Below, one piece after another: positions 1 to 7,812 of a DNA stretch of 44,928 bases; the stretch's first letter is position 1; the number at the start of each line of letters is the position of its first letter. The position numbers were made by a program, and so were the translations under genes. Origin of the DNA: DASPKX01 sp035627835 (lineage in GTDB: Bacteria > Verrucomicrobiota > Verrucomicrobiia > Limisphaerales > SXQI01); the NCBI GenBank assembly GCA_035627835.1, contig DASPKX010000093.1:1-44928 (forward strand), read 5' to 3'. Under the pieces are notes generated by a model. The model did not search any database, was not told the origin of the DNA, and saw only the letters and a program-made list of their open reading frames with translations.

Positions 1-1
1 A

Positions 2-520
2 GCTGCTGGCGGAACTTCGCCGCCGGATCCGTCACTGGCGTATCTCGATCCTCTCGCATTATCAGCCACGCCTTATATCTATTTGATCCCAACAGGGGTC
101 GATGCCATGCGCAGCCCTGGCATCGGTGACAGCAGCGCGATCAGAACGTGGGACGTCAATGATGTCGCGATTCCCCTGCCCTTCAATGTTGGAGGGTCCA
201 CCCTCGCGAATGATCCGCTTTACACATCGGCCGATTCATTGTCCGAGCCCCTCTTTGCTCTGCGAAAACATCAGGCATTCAGGCCGGTGTCCGATGCGCG
301 GTTGTTCAACACAAGGCTTTATGGTGACCTGGGAACACTCCGGCGATCGCAGCACACGAACAATCGTTTGGTCGGACGGTCGGTGTGGAACACTCAATGG
401 AAGCTGGTGATTCCCGCGACAAGCCTTCTCCACAACACAGCGGACGGGCTGGATCGATTCACTCAAACGGTCACTGATGTGAAGATCCATTTCGTGACGT
501 ATTCGCACTCCGGGAACTGA
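2..520 (+). CDS. C-terminal part of a large protein (5' end outside window)
   Basis: The reading frame is open from the first bases of the window and ends in TGA at 518-520, so only the last 172 or so residues are visible. A TTG at 83 is not a convincing start because the frame continues upstream with similar composition. The C-terminus contains WNTQWKLVIP, followed by a segment ending TVTDVKIHFVTYSHSG. This pattern resembles the end of very large bacterial exported or toxin-like proteins, in which a final strand such as 'sitDvklhf.TYs' closes the chain (Tc-toxin A-type and LamG-bearing giants). That resemblance is from memory and weak; no domain can be named with certainty. The next gene starts 10 bp downstream on the same strand, so co-transcription is likely. 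Confidence 0.6.
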   Translation, partial: AAGGTSPPDPSLAYLDPLALSATPYIYLIPTGVDAMRSPGIGDSSAIRTWDVNDVAIPLPFNVGGSTLANDPLYTSADSLSEPLFALRKHQAFRPVSDARLFNTRLYGDLGTLRRSQHTNNRLVGRSVWNTQWKLVIPATSLLHNTADGLDRFTQTVTDVKIHFVTYSHSGN

Positions 521-530
521 AGCCCCAATC

Positions 531-1385
531 ATGAATCTCCTAAGAACACTTCTGCTCCGGTTGGCGCTCCTCAGCCTTGCGTTCTGTGATCTCGCCACTA
601 CGAGCCTCCATGGTTTTCCGCCAGCGCCGCACCACGTGATATATGGCATGGTGCGCGATGAGCTGGGCAGGCCGCTCGCAGGCGACAACGCGCGGATTAT
701 TCTTGAAACGCCTTCGGGGGTGTTGATCAAAGGGAATATCGAACCTCAGCCGATCGCTGGAGTGAATTACCGCCTCACGGTCGCTATGGATTCCGGCGCC
801 AGCACGCAACCGTACAAGGCGCACGCCCTGCAACCTTCCGCGTCCTTCCGCATCAAAGTTCAGATAGGATCGGCAACATTTCTGCCGATTGAAATGTCGG
901 GCGATTTGGCCGCGTTGGGCGAGGCCGGGGGCAGCACGAGAATCGATCTCACCCTGGGGCAGGATGCCGACAATGATGGCCTTCCTGATGCCTGGGAACG
1001 GTGGCTGATCAGCATGCTTCGAAACGGCTCTTCGATCGAGAGCATTGGCCCGGCCGCAGACTCGGACCAGGATGGCATCAGCAACGCGTCGGAATACCTG
1101 GCCGGAACTTACGCTTTTGATCCCACGGACGGATTCACGTTGAAGGTGATGGAAATCGATGAGCACGGCCCTTTGCTAAATCTAAGCGCTTTGCGAAATC
1201 GCAGCTATACCCTTTATGAAACAGCCGATTTCATCACCTGGGCTCCGGTATCCTTCCATGTGATCGTTGGCGGCACCCGGCAAACAGCGGTGCAATCTTA
1301 TCACGCCAGTCAGACGGGGCTGCTGACCATCCAACCATCAAAAGCCAAGCCAGGGCTTCAGTTCTATAAAGCCCACGTGGAGTAG
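531..1385 (+). CDS. secreted protein with thrombospondin type 3-like calcium repeats
   Basis: This is a 284-residue protein with a Sec-type signal peptide: a basic Met-Asn-Leu-Leu-Arg start, then a hydrophobic core to about residue 28. Residues 35-140 look like a beta-rich domain that begins with a 'YGMVRDELGRPL' segment, reminiscent of carboxypeptidase-regulatory or invasin-like folds. Two acidic calcium-binding motifs follow: DADNDGLPDAWE (about 145-156) and DSDQDGISNASEY (about 177-189). Such motifs are typical of exported verrucomicrobial proteins. The C-terminal 80 residues form the short beta domain that usually follows these repeats. The gene starts 10 bp after the upstream gene and ends 7 bp before the MORN gene, suggesting one transcript. 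The function is unknown; a cell-surface structural or binding role is inferred. Confidence 0.75.
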   Translation: MNLLRTLLLRLALLSLAFCDLATTSLHGFPPAPHHVIYGMVRDELGRPLAGDNARIILETPSGVLIKGNIEPQPIAGVNYRLTVAMDSGASTQPYKAHALQPSASFRIKVQIGSATFLPIEMSGDLAALGEAGGSTRIDLTLGQDADNDGLPDAWERWLISMLRNGSSIESIGPAADSDQDGISNASEYLAGTYAFDPTDGFTLKVMEIDEHGPLLNLSALRNRSYTLYETADFITWAPVSFHVIVGGTRQTAVQSYHASQTGLLTIQPSKAKPGLQFYKAHVE

Positions 1386-1392
1386 CGCGAGA

Positions 1393-1992
1393 ATGTTGCC
1401 CCTTCAGCCATGGTCGCGATGGAGGAAACGGCTGTTGCTCACGGTATTCGCGGCGCTTGGAATCGTCCTTTGCTTCTGGAGCGGCCGATTATCGGTCACT
1501 CCATTACAAGCGCTCGAACTAACGGGCGCCCGCGTCAAACTGGAGGACGGAAGGCTGCTTCGGCGCGACAGTAACGAGCCGTTCACTGGGTTCCTGATTG
1601 AGCGGTATGAAGACGGTAAATTGAAGTCACGCTCCGCCATCTCCAATGGCTTGATGCACGGATTGTCGGAGGGGTGGCACACCAATGGGGCACTGCAAAT
1701 CTCGGAGCCTTTCCTGAATGGTGTTTCGCACGGCACCCGTGTGAAATGGCATCCGAACGGGCAAAAGCTCTCGGAAGCCACCGTGGTCCATGGCCAATTG
1801 CATGGCCCATTTCGCCGTTGGCACGAGAACGGAAAGTTGGCCGAAGAAATGGTCCTTAAAAGCGGCGCGCCAGATGGCAAAGCCGTGTCATATTTCCCCA
1901 GCGGCTACATTCAGGCGGAGACCACGTTATCCAATGGAGTTCTCGTGCATCAGGCGCACTGGAAGGATGGCGAGCGTGCCAGCCTCCAGTAA
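1393..1992 (+). CDS. membrane-anchored MORN-repeat (YwqK-like) protein
   Basis: This 199-residue protein has one N-terminal membrane segment (about residues 13-30) and then roughly five MORN_2-type repeats between residues 64 and 190. The repeats are recognisable by the recurring W/Y-x-x-N/D-G-x-L/K core: YEDGKL, WHTNGAL, WHPNGQK, WHENGKL and YFPSGYI. Proteins of this repeat class are annotated as YwqK-family antitoxins, after the Bacillus ywqJ/ywqK pair, but many are simply extracytoplasmic repeat proteins. Here the repeats would lie outside the cytoplasm if the N-terminus is a signal anchor. The gene is the last of three closely spaced plus-strand genes and ends 26 bp before the convergent acetyltransferase stop. 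An immunity-type role is possible but unproven. Confidence 0.8.
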   Translation: MLPLQPWSRWRKRLLLTVFAALGIVLCFWSGRLSVTPLQALELTGARVKLEDGRLLRRDSNEPFTGFLIERYEDGKLKSRSAISNGLMHGLSEGWHTNGALQISEPFLNGVSHGTRVKWHPNGQKLSEATVVHGQLHGPFRRWHENGKLAEEMVLKSGAPDGKAVSYFPSGYIQAETTLSNGVLVHQAHWKDGERASLQ

Positions 1993-2017
1993 AGCCGGGC
2001 GATCAAGGCAATTGGCG

Positions 2018-2569
2018 CTACTTTAAGGATTTGATAAGCTTGCAGGGATTCCCAGCGGCAAAGACATCGTCCGGGATGTCCCGCGTTACGACGCTTCCCG
2101 CGCCAATAATGCAGCGGTCCCCAATGCGCACTCCAGGGCAAACAATCGCACCCCCTCCAAACCAAACATCTGACCCGATAACCACCTTCTTCGCGAACTC
2201 GACACCTTTGCGCCGCGTCTCAGCATCTGCAGGATGCATCGCGGTGTAGATCTGCACGGACGGACCGAAAAGCGTGTAGTCGCCAATTGTGACTTCCATC
2301 ACGTCGAGCACGACGGAGTTGAAATTGAAGAACACCTTTTTTCCCAGTCGGATGTTCGTGCCGTAGTCGCAGAAAAAAGGCGGCTGTATCCACGCGTCGG
2401 TTTCATACCCGAACAGCTCGTTCAATGTCGCTTTCCGCAACTCGACCTCATCCTCGGCCGAGTCGTTGAGCCGCTTTGTCAGATCCCGGCACGCTTTACG
2501 CGCGGCGGTAAGCTCAAAGTCGAGCGGGTCGTAAAGTTCGCCCGAAAGCATTTTCTGAAGCTCAGTCAT
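2018..2569 (-). CDS. sugar O-acetyltransferase, maltose/galactoside acetyltransferase (LacA/Maa) family
   Basis: This gene encodes about 183 residues of a left-handed beta-helix (hexapeptide repeat) acetyltransferase, which uses acetyl-CoA to acetylate a sugar hydroxyl. The N-terminal MTELQKMLSGELYDPLD segment is the family's Mac domain. The trimeric active-site region contains FFCDYGTNIRLG and FFNFNSVVLD. The C-terminus has YTAMHPADAETR, with the catalytic His, then the repeat VWFGGGAIVCPGVRIG and the typical GNPCKLIK ending. An upstream GTG/ATG-type start could add 39 residues. The start at 2567-2569 is preferred because family members begin here and an AGGGAGAAA ribosome-binding site precedes it directly. 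It is divergent from the EamA transporter gene. The true sugar acceptor cannot be read from the sequence. Confidence 0.9.
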   Translation of the reverse strand: MTELQKMLSGELYDPLDFELTAARKACRDLTKRLNDSAEDEVELRKATLNELFGYETDAWIQPPFFCDYGTNIRLGKKVFFNFNSVVLDVMEVTIGDYTLFGPSVQIYTAMHPADAETRRKGVEFAKKVVIGSDVWFGGGAIVCPGVRIGDRCIIGAGSVVTRDIPDDVFAAGNPCKLIKSLK

Positions 2570-2691
2570 TTTCTCCCTCTGGTCCCGTGCGTGTTCTGCA
2601 ACAGCTTGCCATGGTTCCCGCTGCTCCGCAAAAGGAGGGGGCGTTCCAAGTTGTTGAGAGCACCCCGTCGTGCCAACCTCACGCACGGCAG

Positions 2692-3546
2692 ATGACTTTG
2701 TTGGTTTTATTTCGGGTTGTTCTAAGTGTCTCGGCGAACGCCATTCAGAAGCGGTTGCTCAAGGATCGCGCCGGGATATCCATCACCTGGATTCTAACGT
2801 ATGGGCTCATTCTGGCGCCTGCTTTCGCGCTGGCGCTTCTGGGCGGCTTTCCATCAGAACCGGCTTTTTGGCGCGATAGTCTCCTGGGCGGAGGGCTCGA
2901 TGCCCTCGGGAACATTGCAATGGTTGCCGCCCTGCGCTCCACCGACCTCTCCGTGTTTGGTCCGCTGAATGCATTCCGACCAATTATTGCGCTGTTCCTT
3001 GGTTGGGTGTTCTTAGGGGAAGCTCCCACAATTTCGGGTATCGGGGGTATTGTCATCACAGTCGGCGGCGCTGTCATTCTGTTGGACAGGAAGCAAGGCA
3101 ATGCCGGTGAGTTCCGCTGGAAGCCTTTGGCTCTCCGCGCTCTTGGGTTATCACTGGGCGTATTCGGCGCGGTGTTCCTGAAGCGGGCTGCGTCCCTGGG
3201 AACGGCTCAGGCAACCGTGGCCGCCTGGACTGTGTGCGGCTTGCTTGCGCTGCTCTGTTACTCAGTCCTGACGGAAGCGGGGATGGTAAATAAACTTCAG
3301 GGCGATTTCCGCGCCCATCGCGCCTGGCTCCTGGCGCACGCCGCCACTTTTCTGCTGATGCAGATTCTGACCGTGCGAATTTTTCAAACCACATTGCTTG
3401 CTTACTCCTTCGTCTTCTTCCAACTCGGGATGGTGCTGCAGGTGTTTGTTGGGCGATTTATCTTCGATGAGCCTGCTTTTGGCCGAAGGGTTTTGGCTGC
3501 TATTATTATGGCAGCAGGCAGCTTTTTGATTTTGTGGAAGGGTTAA
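2692..3546 (+). CDS. EamA/DMT-superfamily membrane transporter
   Basis: This integral membrane protein of about 284 residues has roughly ten hydrophobic segments arranged as two EamA halves. The first half contains FGPLNAFRPIIALFLGWVFLGEAPT and a GGAVILLDRK loop end. The second half ends FFQLGMVLQVFVGRFIFDEP, followed by a last helix ending LILWKG. The 'LGWVFLGE' and 'FIFDE' signatures at the end of each half are typical of drug/metabolite transporters. The frame is open further upstream to 2587. The ATG at 2692 is chosen because the hydrophobic N-terminus begins there and the upstream part is antisense to the acetyltransferase gene. The substrate is unknown. Confidence 0.85.
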   Translation: MTLLVLFRVVLSVSANAIQKRLLKDRAGISITWILTYGLILAPAFALALLGGFPSEPAFWRDSLLGGGLDALGNIAMVAALRSTDLSVFGPLNAFRPIIALFLGWVFLGEAPTISGIGGIVITVGGAVILLDRKQGNAGEFRWKPLALRALGLSLGVFGAVFLKRAASLGTAQATVAAWTVCGLLALLCYSVLTEAGMVNKLQGDFRAHRAWLLAHAATFLLMQILTVRIFQTTLLAYSFVFFQLGMVLQVFVGRFIFDEPAFGRRVLAAIIMAAGSFLILWKG

Positions 3547-3702
3547 GCTGGCTGAGGCCGGTTGCACCGCTTCCCTCAGAAAAATCAGAACTTTCCCGAT
3601 AGCTCAGCGCGTGACTGAGAGCGATGTTGGCGCATGATTAAACGGCACGGTGGAGGAGAAGGCGCCGAGGGGCGGGAAAATTCACCAAAATCATCCCCGG
3701 AC

Positions 3703-3963
3703 ATGGCTCGGCGGTTTGATCAACATGGGGGGACGGCTTGCGAGGCCTGCGGCAATGAATACGACAAGCCGCTGGAAATCGTGAAGAACGGGATCTCGCA
3801 CTACTTCGATTGCTTCGAATGCGCCATTCATGTCATGGCTCCTAAATGCAAGCATTGCCAATGCCGCATCATCGGCCACGGCGTCGAAACGGGCGGTGTG
3901 ATGTTCTGCTGCGCGCATTGCGCTAGCAAAGCTGGCGTTAGCGAGATGGTGGACCGCGTGTAA
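3703..3963 (+). CDS. small cysteine-rich putative metal-binding protein
   Basis: This is an 86-residue protein with ten cysteines arranged as CEAC, CFEC, CKHCQC and CCAHC, plus several histidines (SHYF, CAIHV, IGHGVE). The spacing looks like paired zinc-ribbon or metallothionein-like knuckles, so zinc binding is a reasonable expectation. The RIIGHGVE and CCAHCA parts recall a short conserved hypothetical family seen in several phyla, but I cannot name it with certainty. The frame extends upstream to an ATG at 3634, which would add 23 low-complexity residues. The ATG at 3703 gives a more typical N-terminus, MARRFDQHGG. The stop is 11 bp before the convergent hemH stop. Confidence 0.65.
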   Translation: MARRFDQHGGTACEACGNEYDKPLEIVKNGISHYFDCFECAIHVMAPKCKHCQCRIIGHGVETGGVMFCCAHCASKAGVSEMVDRV

Positions 3964-3974
3964 GCCCCTTTCAA

Positions 3975-5009
3975 TCAACCCCGCAGCTTCGGCCGCCGGA
4001 GTAATTGGCGGGCGTAGCCTTCGAGCGCGTCAATGAACTTGGGATGGTCATTGACGCAAGGAACGAGCGTGTACTCCTCCCCGCCCGCGTTGATGAAGCT
4101 CTCTTTGCCGCGAACACCCATTTCTTCAATGGTCTCCAGGCAGTCCGCCGTGAACGCGGGGCACAGCACAACCAATTTGCGGATGCCCTCCTTGCCAAAG
4201 CGCTCTAACTCAAAATCGGTGTATGGTTTGAGCCAGGGATCCTTGCCGAGGCGCGATTGAAACGAGACGCTAAACTTGCCTGCTGGAATTCCGGCGCTTT
4301 TTACGAATTCGCGCACCGTTCCAAAGCATTGAGCGCGGTAGCAAGTCGCATGCGCTTCACTCGGGCGCTCGCAGCAATCCGGGAACTTCAAGCAGTGCGC
4401 ATTTGTCGGGTCAGACTTTCGAAGGTGGCGCTCTGGAATGCCATGGAAACTGAAGAGCACATGATCGTATGGCTTGGATAAAGCTTCCTTCGCTGTGGCC
4501 ACCAGCGCGTCAATAAAACCAGGATCCTCTGCATACGGAGGCATCGTGTGGATGGTTAAACCGGGCGTGTGTTTCCGAGCCTCCTCTTGCACGTGCAACA
4601 CAGCCGTTTCATAGCTGGACATTGCAAAGTGCGGGAACATTGGGATGAAAGCAACTTCAGTGACACCTTGCGCCTGGAGCGCTTCCAACGCCGTGCGCAC
4701 CCGGGGCAATCTGTAACGCATGGCCAACTCGACGGGAATGCCAAGCCGGGCTTGCAACGCTGCTTGCTGCTTGCGGCTGATGACCACCAACGGGGAGCCT
4801 TCCTTCGTCCAGATGGTGCTGTAAGCGTGGGCCGATTCCGCTGGGCGCTTCGGCAGAATTCCCCAGTTCACCACCGCATAACGAATCGGAAACGGAGTGT
4901 CGATCACGCGCGGGTCCATGAGGAACTCGCGCAAGTACACACGAACATCTTCAACAGCCGTCGAGTCGGGCGACCCGAGGTTCATTAACAAGACTCCTTG
5001 CTTGCTCAT
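3975..5009 (-). CDS. hemH: ferrochelatase
   Basis: This 344-residue enzyme inserts ferrous iron into protoporphyrin IX, the last step of the protoporphyrin-dependent heme pathway. The start GVLLMNLGSPDS is typical. The catalytic histidine lies in LFSFHGIPERH (His189), and the conserved acidic pair is in CPAFTADCLETIEEMG (about residues 282-298). Between them is a cysteine-rich insertion with Cys206, Cys212, Cys213, Cys223 and Cys228, absent from the simplest bacterial enzymes. The ATG overlaps the hemG stop by one base (TAATG), so translation is probably coupled. It is the last gene of the hemE-hemN-hemG-hemH operon. No transmembrane tail is seen, so the protein should be cytoplasmic or peripheral. 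Confidence 0.96.
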   Translation of the reverse strand: MSKQGVLLMNLGSPDSTAVEDVRVYLREFLMDPRVIDTPFPIRYAVVNWGILPKRPAESAHAYSTIWTKEGSPLVVISRKQQAALQARLGIPVELAMRYRLPRVRTALEALQAQGVTEVAFIPMFPHFAMSSYETAVLHVQEEARKHTPGLTIHTMPPYAEDPGFIDALVATAKEALSKPYDHVLFSFHGIPERHLRKSDPTNAHCLKFPDCCERPSEAHATCYRAQCFGTVREFVKSAGIPAGKFSVSFQSRLGKDPWLKPYTDFELERFGKEGIRKLVVLCPAFTADCLETIEEMGVRGKESFINAGGEEYTLVPCVNDHPKFIDALEGYARQLLRRPKLRG

Positions 5010-6439
5010 TAAGTGCGCTCAATATGCGCGGCAGGGCGCGCGTTGGGAAAGTTGAAAGATGGAGCGGATGCTGCGGCAGTCAAATGATCCTGGATGCGGC
5101 CAGCCAAAGCGCGTCCATTCAGGATAGAATCACCCAACGCAATCCCGTCGCGGTAATTGCCGCCCAGGAAAACACCTGGGCACTCATTTTCTATTTCACT
5201 GAAGAACTTCTTAAACCGCCCATAGCCAAGTTCATATTGCGGAATCGCCTTTTGATAAACTGTCCGACTGGCGAACACCGGCGCATTCCGGACCCCAAGC
5301 AGCTTTCCAAGGTCGGCAATTGCAAGTTGGACTTGCTCCTCTTGATCCAGTTCAACCAATGCAGGCTGGCGCATGCCGCCGATGTAGCAGGTCAGCAGCA
5401 CATGCCCTGCTGGAGCGCGATTCGGGAAGAGGCTCGATGAAAATATGCAGCCCAGGATGGAGCGGTTTTCCTTTTCCGGGACCAAGACTCCAAAGCCATC
5501 CAGCGGGTGAGCAACATCTTCGCGCCTGAATCCGAGCGCAAGCGTCGTTACAGGAGCGTAAACAATCTCGCTCAACGCAGCGAGCGAGACGCGATTTCCC
5601 GAGCTTACTTCCATGCTCGCGAGCTTGTGCGCAGGCAATGCGAACAGTAGCGCATCATGGCGAACAATTTCACCGGACGCGAGCTGCAGATCCCATTCGT
5701 TGCCGTTGCGCCTGGCCCCGGCCACCGGTGTGTTTAAGCGAAGCGCCGGCCCCAGTTTTGCCGCGATGGCGTCCGGCAATTCCTGCAACCCATCGGTGAA
5801 GGTCACCTTTGGCGCGTCCTGCTTGCTCACCTCACCCTTCGCGCGCAGCTCCTTGGCGCGCGCAAACTGCCCGATCAGCAACGACCCATGCTGTTGCTCA
5901 AGGGAGTGAAGCTTTGGAAAGCCTTCGCTGACCGAAAGCCGTTCCGGATCTCCGGCGTAAATCCCCGCGATCATTGGGTTAATCGCGTAATCCAGAAATT
6001 CCTGGCCCAAACGGCGCCGAACGAACTGGGCGACTGTTTCTTCCAACGCTGCGGGAGCGCGCCGAACGAACGGCTCCCGAAAGAGTCGAAGTTTCGCTCC
6101 GGACGAAAAGAGTTTGCTCTTGAGAAAGCCCGGGGGCGAAGCGGGAACCGGAACCAACTGCCCGCCTCTCACTATGTAACGATTGGAAGCCTCAGGAGCG
6201 CTATAGAGCCTGCGTCCATCCAGTCCAACCTTGCGGATCAGTTCAGAAAAATACGGCGCAGTCTCAAGCAGTGTGTTTGGCCCGCTTTCTACGATGAAAC
6301 CTTGGTGGTGTGGGGAGCGGATCACACCGCCAGGACGCGGGGATGCTTCATAAACGGCAACCTCCACGCCGCGTTCCTGCAGCTCCAATGCTGCCACGAG
6401 GCCGGTGATCCCTGCCCCAACCACACCGACCGAACTCAT
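5009..6439 (-). CDS. hemG: protoporphyrinogen oxidase (FAD-dependent, HemY/PPOX type)
   Basis: This 476-residue flavoprotein oxidises protoporphyrinogen IX to protoporphyrin IX. The FAD-binding Rossmann motif GVVGAGITGL lies at residues 5-14 and is followed by YEASPRPGGVIRS. The C-terminal FAD motif is NYRDGIALGDSILNGRALA. The length and both motifs match the oxygen-using HemY/PPOX family, not the small flavodoxin-type HemG or HemJ. The start ATG overlaps the hemN stop by four bases (ATGA, 6436-6439), and the stop shares a base with the hemH start. The last 20 or so residues, after DHLTAAAS, are a poorly conserved tail. The symbol hemY is equally valid for this family. Confidence 0.95.
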   Translation of the reverse strand: MSSVGVVGAGITGLVAALELQERGVEVAVYEASPRPGGVIRSPHHQGFIVESGPNTLLETAPYFSELIRKVGLDGRRLYSAPEASNRYIVRGGQLVPVPASPPGFLKSKLFSSGAKLRLFREPFVRRAPAALEETVAQFVRRRLGQEFLDYAINPMIAGIYAGDPERLSVSEGFPKLHSLEQQHGSLLIGQFARAKELRAKGEVSKQDAPKVTFTDGLQELPDAIAAKLGPALRLNTPVAGARRNGNEWDLQLASGEIVRHDALLFALPAHKLASMEVSSGNRVSLAALSEIVYAPVTTLALGFRREDVAHPLDGFGVLVPEKENRSILGCIFSSSLFPNRAPAGHVLLTCYIGGMRQPALVELDQEEQVQLAIADLGKLLGVRNAPVFASRTVYQKAIPQYELGYGRFKKFFSEIENECPGVFLGGNYRDGIALGDSILNGRALAGRIQDHLTAAASAPSFNFPNARPAAHIERT

Positions 6440-7809
6440 ATGGTCCTGGAAAAGCGCCGCTCGTTTTCCTTCGGCAGAGTGGCGTCGAAGCGCATCGCGA
6501 TGTTGCGAATGAACAGACGGCCTGTGCTGGTGACTTCCACCCCCGCAGCAGTTTTGCGCAGGAGACCGTCAGCAATCAGGTCGCTGAGGCTCTCAATCTC
6601 CCTTGCAAAGTATTCACTAAAGTTGATGCCGAGGAGTTGCGAAAGCGCGCTATAATCGAGCCCTAGATCGCACATCAAGCGCATGATTGTCTTGCGGCGG
6701 ATGCGATCATCTTCAGTCAAGAGAAGCCCGCGATGAATCGGCGATTTGCCCGCCGCGAGCGCGCCGTAATAAGCCGGAAGCTCCTTCTGGTTCTGCCAGT
6801 AAGCATTCTCCGTTTGCGAAATCGACGACATCCCAAATCCATAAATGTCCGCCCCTGCCCTCGTGCTGTAACCCTGAAAATTGCGGTGCAATGTTTTACG
6901 CGCCTGGGCGACCGCAAGCTCGTCATCCGGGCGGGCGAAGTGGTCCATGCCGATGTAAACATACTTGCCGTCGGACGTGAGCTTCTCGATGACGAGCTTG
7001 AGAAGATCAAGCTTCGCTTCCGGCGTCGGCAACGCCTTCTCGAGAATCTTCTGGGACGGCTTTAGCCAGGGCACATGCGCGTAGCTGAAGACGGCCAACC
7101 GGTCGGGGCGCAATTCCAGGGTCTGGTCGAGCGTTCGGTTGAACGACTCCACTGTTTGGAACGGCAGCCCGTAAATCAGATCAACGTTGATCGACTTGAA
7201 GCCAAGCTCGCGCGCCCACTGGATGGTTTGCGCGGTCATCTCATATGGCTGGATGCGGTGGACAGCCTCCTGCACTTTGGGATCAAAGTCCTGGAGCCCC
7301 AGTGACGCGCGGTTGAAACCAATTTCCCGAAGCGCTTCCAGGTGCTCCCGAGTGAGCCGTCGCGGATCAATTTCCACGCTCGCCTCAATATCCGGTGAAA
7401 ACTTGAAGCGCTTTTGAATGATGCTGCCCAGCTCGCGAATTTGGCTCGGTGGCAGGAACGTCGGAGTGCCGCCGCCAAAATGCATCTGCACCAATGGCCG
7501 GTCGGGATTCAGGACGGTTGCCATTTGGGCCACCTCTTTGTCCAGGTTGGCCAAGTACTCTGTGGCCTTATCGTGCTGCGTAGTGATGACTGTCGTGCAG
7601 CCGCAATACCAACACAGCGTTTCGCAGAACGGAATATGGAAGTAGATCGAGAGATCCCGCGGCGTTTTGTTGTTGTTAACCAACTCTTCCGCCAGCTCGT
7701 TCCAACCAGTCTGCTCGTTAAAACGGGTCGCAGGCGGATACGAGGTGTAGCGCGGGCCCGCAACATTGTATTTGCGGACCAAATCGAGATCTACGTGCAA
7801 GCCAGGCAT
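6436..7809 (-). CDS. hemN: oxygen-independent coproporphyrinogen III oxidase (radical SAM)
   Basis: This 457-residue radical SAM enzyme decarboxylates coproporphyrinogen III to protoporphyrinogen IX without oxygen. The GPRYTSYPPATRF stretch near residue 18 is diagnostic of true HemN rather than HemW. The iron-sulfur motif CETLCWYCGC supplies Cys62, Cys66 and Cys69, with Cys71 also present as in characterised HemN. The motif FGGGTPTFL and the C-terminal HemN domain follow (LMCDLGLDY and later). It starts 3 bp after the hemE stop and overlaps hemG by four bases. The pairing of an oxygen-independent HemN with a HemY-type oxidase suggests a heme route that works at varying oxygen tension, which is an inference. 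Confidence 0.96.
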   Translation of the reverse strand: MPGLHVDLDLVRKYNVAGPRYTSYPPATRFNEQTGWNELAEELVNNNKTPRDLSIYFHIPFCETLCWYCGCTTVITTQHDKATEYLANLDKEVAQMATVLNPDRPLVQMHFGGGTPTFLPPSQIRELGSIIQKRFKFSPDIEASVEIDPRRLTREHLEALREIGFNRASLGLQDFDPKVQEAVHRIQPYEMTAQTIQWARELGFKSINVDLIYGLPFQTVESFNRTLDQTLELRPDRLAVFSYAHVPWLKPSQKILEKALPTPEAKLDLLKLVIEKLTSDGKYVYIGMDHFARPDDELAVAQARKTLHRNFQGYSTRAGADIYGFGMSSISQTENAYWQNQKELPAYYGALAAGKSPIHRGLLLTEDDRIRRKTIMRLMCDLGLDYSALSQLLGINFSEYFAREIESLSDLIADGLLRKTAAGVEVTSTGRLFIRNIAMRFDATLPKENERRFSRTI

Positions 7810-7812
7810 AAT

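Noticed and set aside
236..730. 164-codon minus-strand frame across the 5' genes
   Set aside because: It overlaps two plus-strand frames with clear protein features and shows no recognisable motif.
540..1166. 208-codon minus-strand frame
   Set aside because: It is antisense to the secreted calcium-repeat gene, which has a signal peptide and DxDxDG motifs. The frame looks like a GC-driven shadow.
3550..3590. Terminator hairpin after the EamA transporter (CTGAGG...CCTCAG)
   Set aside because: The stem is only 6 bp with a long loop, and no T-rich tract follows on the plus strand.
5888..6655. 255-codon plus-strand frame over hemG and hemN
   Set aside because: Both heme enzymes are unmistakable on the other strand; this frame has no conserved motif.
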